Origin: Zerene cesonia
Taxonomy: Eukaryota; Arthropoda; Insecta; Lepidoptera; Pieridae
DNA length: 64,000 bases
Assembly: GCF_012273895.1 (NCBI RefSeq)
Contig: NC_052108.1
Location: 4,836,001 to 4,900,000, forward strand
Reading direction: 5' to 3'
The notes beneath the pieces are model-generated. The model saw only the letters and a list, made by a program, of their open reading frames with translations, did no database searches and was not told the origin of the DNA. The translations under genes were made by a program, and so were the position numbers. Positions 62,265 to 64,000 of the stretch are shown here, piece after piece. Every line of letters begins with the position of its first letter. The stretch's first letter is position 1.

Positions 62265-62364
62265 NNNNNNNNNNNNNNNNNNNNNNNNNNNNNNNNNNNN
62301 NNNNNNNNNNNNNNNNNNNNNNNNNNNNNNNNNNNNNNNNNNNNNNNNNNNNNNNNNNNNNNNN
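62265..62364. other. Assembly gap (100 N)
   Basis: Exactly 100 unknown bases, a different gap class from the two 1000-N gaps. Confidence 0.99.
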
Positions 62365-64000
62365 TAGCGAGGGTATCTATTAAGTTCTTAATCTGAGACC
62401 GAGGTTTGAAACGCTCTTATCATAACATGAAACGATTTTTTTAAGGACAGCTAAGCAAAGTTAGGACAACTAAAATACCACGAAAAATACAGAATTCATA
62501 TCAACAACTTATTACCACTTGGGTGGAATCGCTGCCACTTGGTCATCAGCACCACGAAAGATAAGAAAATAAAAAAAAAAAATAAAGAAAGTAAATGTAT
62601 CACCGATTTTAACTAGACACCCACCTAGGTACCCTATAACATTGAATGAGTGGGTAACATTGAATGTTCAAAACGCAATCTTCGTCACCGGACACTTCAC
62701 AAAAGGAAGAGGTTTTATCTGGTTTTTTTTTTTATTATTTTATTTTTAAGAACTATATAATTCGATGGGGTTATAATCTGATCGATGATAAGTGGTTGTA
62801 AAAATAACGCCTTAGTTTCGTGCTTTTCCTTTTGTTGCATATTCGAAATACAATAATCTTTTCAATATTTAAAAACTTAAAACTTTTGGTATTTGATAAT
62901 ATCTATTTTGATAATTGAACGACATTGACTTGACAAGATTAGATTCAAGGCCGTCTGGTATACTCGTATTCAGTGAAAGTTTGGTTATGTGTATGTACTA
63001 GGATAATGTTAAATAGTCCTTAAATAAAAGATATTAAACATGTATGGAAATTTCCACCGCTTTGTAGAGGAACGATAATTTCAAATTCTAACATACCATT
63101 TCAGTTTCCGTTCTTTAAATTGACCTCGTTAATTCGTTTGTTGCCAAATTCTTCACACACCACGTATAAAAAGACTTATAACAAAGAATAATTGAACAAT
63201 TTATGTCACTTTCACCTCGTCAACAATATCACAAAACTCTTCGAAAACAAAAACAAAATTTAATAACATACGAACTAATCATTTTTCAAAAAAAGTATTA
63301 TCATTTTATCAGACAGACACAAGTCATAGACCTAAACGTCAAAAAAACAAAGCACCATTACGGTACGATTCAGTTTACACAGCGCCATCTAGTTCTTTCC
63401 TTATCACATTAGTTTACAACGTAATTTAATATATTTATAATTAATGATGCCTTTTATCGCAAACTTCTTTTTAGCAAATGATTTCGAAAAAGATTATGCA
63501 GTCAAATTAAATGTTTAATTATTGATGTAATGAAGAATAAACATTATTTAAGATCCTGAATGAACGTATAATATAATGTTTTTCAACGCCATCTATGAAT
63601 TGCTTAGATTACTTAGAAAATATCGTTACTTCATCTGTGCGAATAAGAAGGTACAATGAATTACAAATGAAAAAAATCCAGATGGTTCTTAAAAACATAA
63701 ATATTTCGAGATTTCCACACAACAATAGATAAGAATTTGTTCTCCTGGCGAACAGTATAAATTATTATTTTAGGTACATGAGAGCTTTAACTTGTGTCAC
63801 TAAATACCAATCGATTCACATGTCAATTAAATGCAAAATCATGTAAGTCAATTTAACTTAATTTACCTCTCAGAATGTTCTGACATAAATATTTAATATA
63901 TCATAATTAAATAGCCACGTTATTAACATGGTTGAACCGTGGACGCACTGACCACATGGGTATTTCGTCCTATTGAAAAATATTTCATGCCCGGCACTCC
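62365..64000. other. Non-coding stretch without a recognised gene
   Basis: AT-rich; the plus-strand frame at 63203-63412 is Lys/Gln/His-rich, as expected from AT-rich sequence, and is not called. Nothing else supported. Confidence 0.5.

Overview
The window looks like nuclear DNA of a lepidopteran (butterfly or moth). It is AT-rich and intron-containing. The repeats are the usual lepidopteran ones: TC...CTAG-ended Helitron-like short elements, tRNA-derived SINE copies with a GAT-repeat tail, and BEL/Pao and LINE remnants. The two protein genes read as insect orthologues. This organism call is from pattern recognition of repeats and proteins, not from a database search.

Layout. 1-8916 is one copy of a roughly 9 kb segmental duplication whose partner lies in the same orientation at 39587-48570. 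8867-9891 holds three Helitron-like insertions, two of them head to tail. 9892-18337 is mostly non-coding, with SINE-like repeats at about 13.7-14.6 kb and a GC-rich promoter-like patch just before a 1000-N gap (18338-19337). The genic core is 19.5-28.9 kb and carries two minus-strand genes. mRpS34 (mitochondrial small-ribosomal-subunit protein mS34) has three coding exons and 181 residues. Pdk1 (3-phosphoinositide-dependent protein kinase 1) has five coding exons and 579 residues, with complete kinase and PH domains. 28.9-39.6 kb is gene-poor. 39587-48570 is the second duplication copy. It breaks inside a Helitron-like element and runs into a repeat cluster (48.5-53.7 kb): a TA microsatellite, a decayed BEL/Pao retrotransposon between inverted copies of an 82-bp repeat, another 1000-N gap, and a LINE 3' end. 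54-64 kb is again gene-poor, with one clean SINE insertion (with target-site duplication), a 100-N gap and one possible minus-strand exon.

Function. Pdk1 is the PIP3-recruited kinase that phosphorylates the activation loops of Akt, S6K and related AGC kinases in insulin/growth signalling. mRpS34 serves mitochondrial translation. They are neighbours on one strand, but nothing in the sequence suggests joint regulation.

I did not find a convincing new biological system. The most notable item is the near-identical duplication (about 45-50 substitutions in about 9 kb by eye). It is either a young duplication or two haplotypes retained in the assembly. The other notable items are several perfect hairpins and the inverted-repeat/BEL structure ending at a gap.
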